From: JACPPO01 sp965262505
Lineage (GTDB): Bacteria > Acidobacteriota > Vicinamibacteria > Vicinamibacterales > UBA2999
Length of the DNA: 64,000 bases
NCBI GenBank assembly: GCA_965262505.1
Contig: CBDHFM010000030.1
Span: 2,046,001-2,110,000, forward strand
Reading direction: 5' to 3'
Shown here: positions 62,243 to 64,000 of the stretch, in pieces
Layout of the letters: each line of letters opens with the position of its first letter
Position numbering within the stretch: the stretch's first letter is position 1
Position numbers and translations under genes: made by a program
The notes under the pieces: model-generated
Databases searched by the model: none
What the model was told of the DNA's origin: nothing
What the model saw: only the letters and a program-made list of their open reading frames with translations

Positions 62243-62391
62243 TACCGGTTTCATCACCTCCAGGCGGGTCCTGACCGCGGACAGCCCCATTCGTGCTCGG
62301 CGCCAAAGGCATGCGCCACGGGTGTGGCGCCTGCGGCGCGAATGGGGCGGCCCCGTCCACGGCCACCCGCGCTGAGGTTAGGAAACCGCTT
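62243..62391. repeat. Family B palindromic repeat, copy 4
   Basis: The left arm is CCGGTTTCATCACCTCCAGG, and the right arm read inward is GCGGTTTCCTAACCTCAGCG. The inner part CAGCCCCATTCGTGCTCGG is identical to copy 3. CTAG follows at the right (62392-62395). The loop sequence CATGCGCCACGGGTGTGGCG differs from the other copies. Confidence 0.75.
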
Positions 62392-62487
62392 CTAGTCTTT
62401 CCCCAGGCCTGCTGACCAGTTCGTGAAACCCACGCCGCCCTTGACGAGCGCTGCGGCTTCACTCGGGGCAGCGTAGGTGCCGCGCCA
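62392..62487 (-). pseudogene. Possible 3' remnant of an unrecognised gene
   Basis: Reading from 62487, the frame gives WRGTYAAPSEAAALVKGGVG then FTNWSAGLGKD and a stop that lies in the CTAG at the edge of family B copy 4. The composition is protein-like, but the frame closes a little upstream and no start was found. The stretch from here to 62701 holds no other supported feature apart from the lipoprotein ribosome site. Confidence 0.3.
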
Positions 62488-62701
62488 CGCCCATAGCCAA
62501 CACCAAAACGAGAATTACGTCTACGAATGTGTTACCCGGCGTGTAGCTCGTTCGGGGTCCAGCACACAGTTTTTCTCACCGTTTGTTTCGGGATCGGTGT
62601 ACGGAGTCGTTCTTGCACAACCGCTGGCGAGGGCTGCGTACTCACTGAGAGGACGCTGACCATGATTGGGCTCAGCCGAGTTCCTTTGCCGGAGGTATGT
62701 C

Positions 62702-63100
62702 ATGCGTAATCGTCTTGTCGTCGCTGCGGGGGCCTCGCGGAGGGGTTCGGTGGAGACTCGTTTCTCGTTGGCGACGGCGTTCGTCGTGGCTGGCCTCGGT
62801 GCGCTGCTAGCTGTTGGCTGCGGTGACTCCTCGACCCCCACGTCCCCCACGTCGACCTCACCGGTGAATGGTGGATTCGGCGTGAACAGTGCATCCAGCG
62901 TGAATAGTGCATCCGGCGCGTCCACCAGTGCCATGTCGGTCGCCGGTGCGGTCAACAGCTTCGCCGGAGCCAGGAGCGCAAAGAGCGCCAAGAGCATCAA
63001 GGGCCCCAAGAGCGTCAAGAGCGCTAAAGCGCTTTTCATGACCGTGTGGCGGCCGCGTACCCGCAGTGCCGAACATAGTTGCGGCATTCGTCAGGGCTGA
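62702..63100 (+). pseudogene. Lipoprotein gene cut by an IS630-type element
   Basis: ATG 62702 follows GGAGGTATGTC. The first about 40 residues are a signal with a lipobox-like LLAVGC, then a Ser/Thr/Pro-rich linker (STPTSPTSTSPVNGG) and low-complexity repeats (VNSASSVNSASGAS, ARSAKSAKSIKGPKSVKSAK). At about 63027 the insertion element begins; the last 24 codons are element-derived. The lost domain cannot be guessed. Confidence 0.65.
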
Positions 63101-64000
63101 AGTGCGCCAAGCACTCGCCGAGGAACGGCCAGAGCGTCTCGGTGCTGCGACAGCGAGCGGTGCGAACGAGGGCCTTGCGCTTCGCGAAGCAGAGCTCGAT
63201 GGGATTGAGGTCCGGGCTGTAGGGTGGCAAGTACCAGAGGGTGGCCCCGGCGGCCTGGATGGCGCGTTGGATGCCGGCGACCTTGTGGGCCCCGAGATTG
63301 TCGGCAATGACGATGTCGCCGGGCTGCAGGGTCGGCACCAGGATCTGTTCGATGTAGGCGCGGAAGCTCTCGCCATCGATCGCGCCGTCGAAGACCCCCG
63401 GTGCGGTCAGCCCCGTGACCCGCAACGCGGCGAGAAACGTGCTGGTCTGCCAGCGCCCGCAGGGGGCGTGGTCGTGGACGCGCGCGCCGCGCGGTGCCCG
63501 GCCGTACCGCCGAAGCAGATTGGTGGTGATGCCGGTTTCGTCCAGAAACACGAGGTGGGCGACATCCCAGGTCGGCGCCGCCGCGTGCCACGCGACCCGC
63601 GCGGCCGCGACGTCAGGCCGATCGTGTTCGGACGGGCGGACCGTGTTTTTTAACGGTCAGGCCGAGGGCCCGCACGGCGCGCCAGACCGTCGGCACACTC
63701 GCGGGCGTGGCGAGGGCGTCCTTCAGCTCAGCCAGCGTGCGATCCGGGTGCGCCGCAATCAGCGCGGCCAAGGTGTGTAGGTGCGGCTCAAGCATGCCGC
63801 GCCGTCCATGTCGCTGGACGCGAGGCGCCACCTCGCCCGTGTCGCGCCGCCGCTGTTTCAGTAGCCGCACCCACGACCCGCTCACGCGGTACTTCGCCGC
63901 CACCTCGGCCGCCGTCATCCCGGCATCGCTGTCGAGGAGCGCCCGCTCTCGCAGATCCATCGAATAGGCACGCATCGGGCCTCCTGCATCGGTGCGCGCA
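63027..64000 (-). mobile_element. IS630-family element, right end off the window
   Basis: The left end follows a TA dinucleotide (63025-63026), the usual target of this Tc1/mariner-related family, and starts AAGCGCTTTTCATGACCG. The DDE frame stop lies within 12 bases of the end. The right end lies at or beyond 64000, so the second terminal repeat cannot be seen. Confidence 0.75.
63036..63975 (-). CDS. IS630-family transposase in two frames
   Basis: The first frame (63975-63613) gives the N-terminal helix-turn-helix: MRAYSMDLRERALLDSDAGM, AAKYRVSGSWVRLLKQRRRD and TLAALIAAHPDRTLAELKDA. The second frame gives the DDE_3 core: VFLDETGITTNLLRRYGRAP, DIVIADNLGAHKVAGIQRAI and PPYSPDLNPIELCFAKRKAL. 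They meet at an A6 run (63651-63646, minus strand). Going from frame one to frame two needs a +1 (or -2) shift, giving VKKNTVRPSEHDRPD-like text. This may be a programmed frameshift or a one-base insertion in the run. Confidence 0.82.

Overview
The window is GC-rich bacterial chromosome from what looks like an Acidobacteriota member, probably the Vicinamibacteria. This is an inference from gene content, not from a marker gene. The pointers are an Oar-like TonB-dependent receptor with a carboxypeptidase-like N-terminus, several long-signal secreted proteins of unknown function, a DUF6152 protein, a membrane-anchored pseudokinase, hpnCDE squalene genes and many GTG starts. No rRNA, tRNA or CRISPR array was seen.

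Layout. 1-8.4 kb: minus-strand genes for secreted or outer-membrane proteins (a cut-off GlcG/HbpS-like protein, two unknown exported proteins, DUF6152, a lectin-like protein, a TonB receptor). Four co-oriented copies of a 35-80 bp module containing TATAAT lie between them, upstream of at least four of these genes. 8.4-13.5 kb: a beta-propeller protein and an exported methyltransferase, then an ISAzo13-type and a second IS256-type element; another IS256-type element lies at 3.0-4.4 kb. 13.7-25.3 kb: housekeeping genes (oxidoreductase, MATE pump, pruA, FKBP-Smr-QueF, HU, a sigma54 regulator broken by two frameshifts, then lpdA, an E2 acyltransferase and lipB for lipoate-dependent 2-oxoacid oxidation). 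25.4-44.4 kb: two CorC/CNNM-type transporters with an M28 peptidase and a degenerate malate-dehydrogenase-like protein; an SDR; a pseudokinase facing a receiver-like protein; an MBL hydrolase; an FHA protein; a transglycosylase; a panB-panC-peptidase-symporter-dehydrogenase operon; an atypical alpha/beta hydrolase; ygfZ, mutT and mutY. 50.1-56.2 kb: a probable plus-strand operon of cobalamin adenosyltransferase, hpnC, hpnD, hpnE, thiI and class I aldolase. 56.4-64 kb: an IS3 element, a DUF305/LVIVD-repeat exported protein, malic enzyme, and a lipoprotein gene cut by an IS630 element that runs off the window.

The most unusual architecture is at 44.3-50.2 kb. A 167-bp segment holding the shared mutY/adenosyltransferase promoter is directly duplicated. 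Between the copies lies one polytopic membrane-protein gene broken by two insertions: an IS701-type element that itself carries an IS30-type element, and an IS3-type element with a 14-bp direct repeat. Removing the insertions and one copy of each target duplication restores a single 386-codon frame.

Two families of about 150-bp palindromic repeats behave like MITEs. Family C has two copies of exactly 158 bp flanked by CTAG/CTAR. Family B has four copies plus a fragment. Both tend to sit at stop codons and in one case fill an intergenic gap to the base. No transposase that would obviously mobilise them is in the window.
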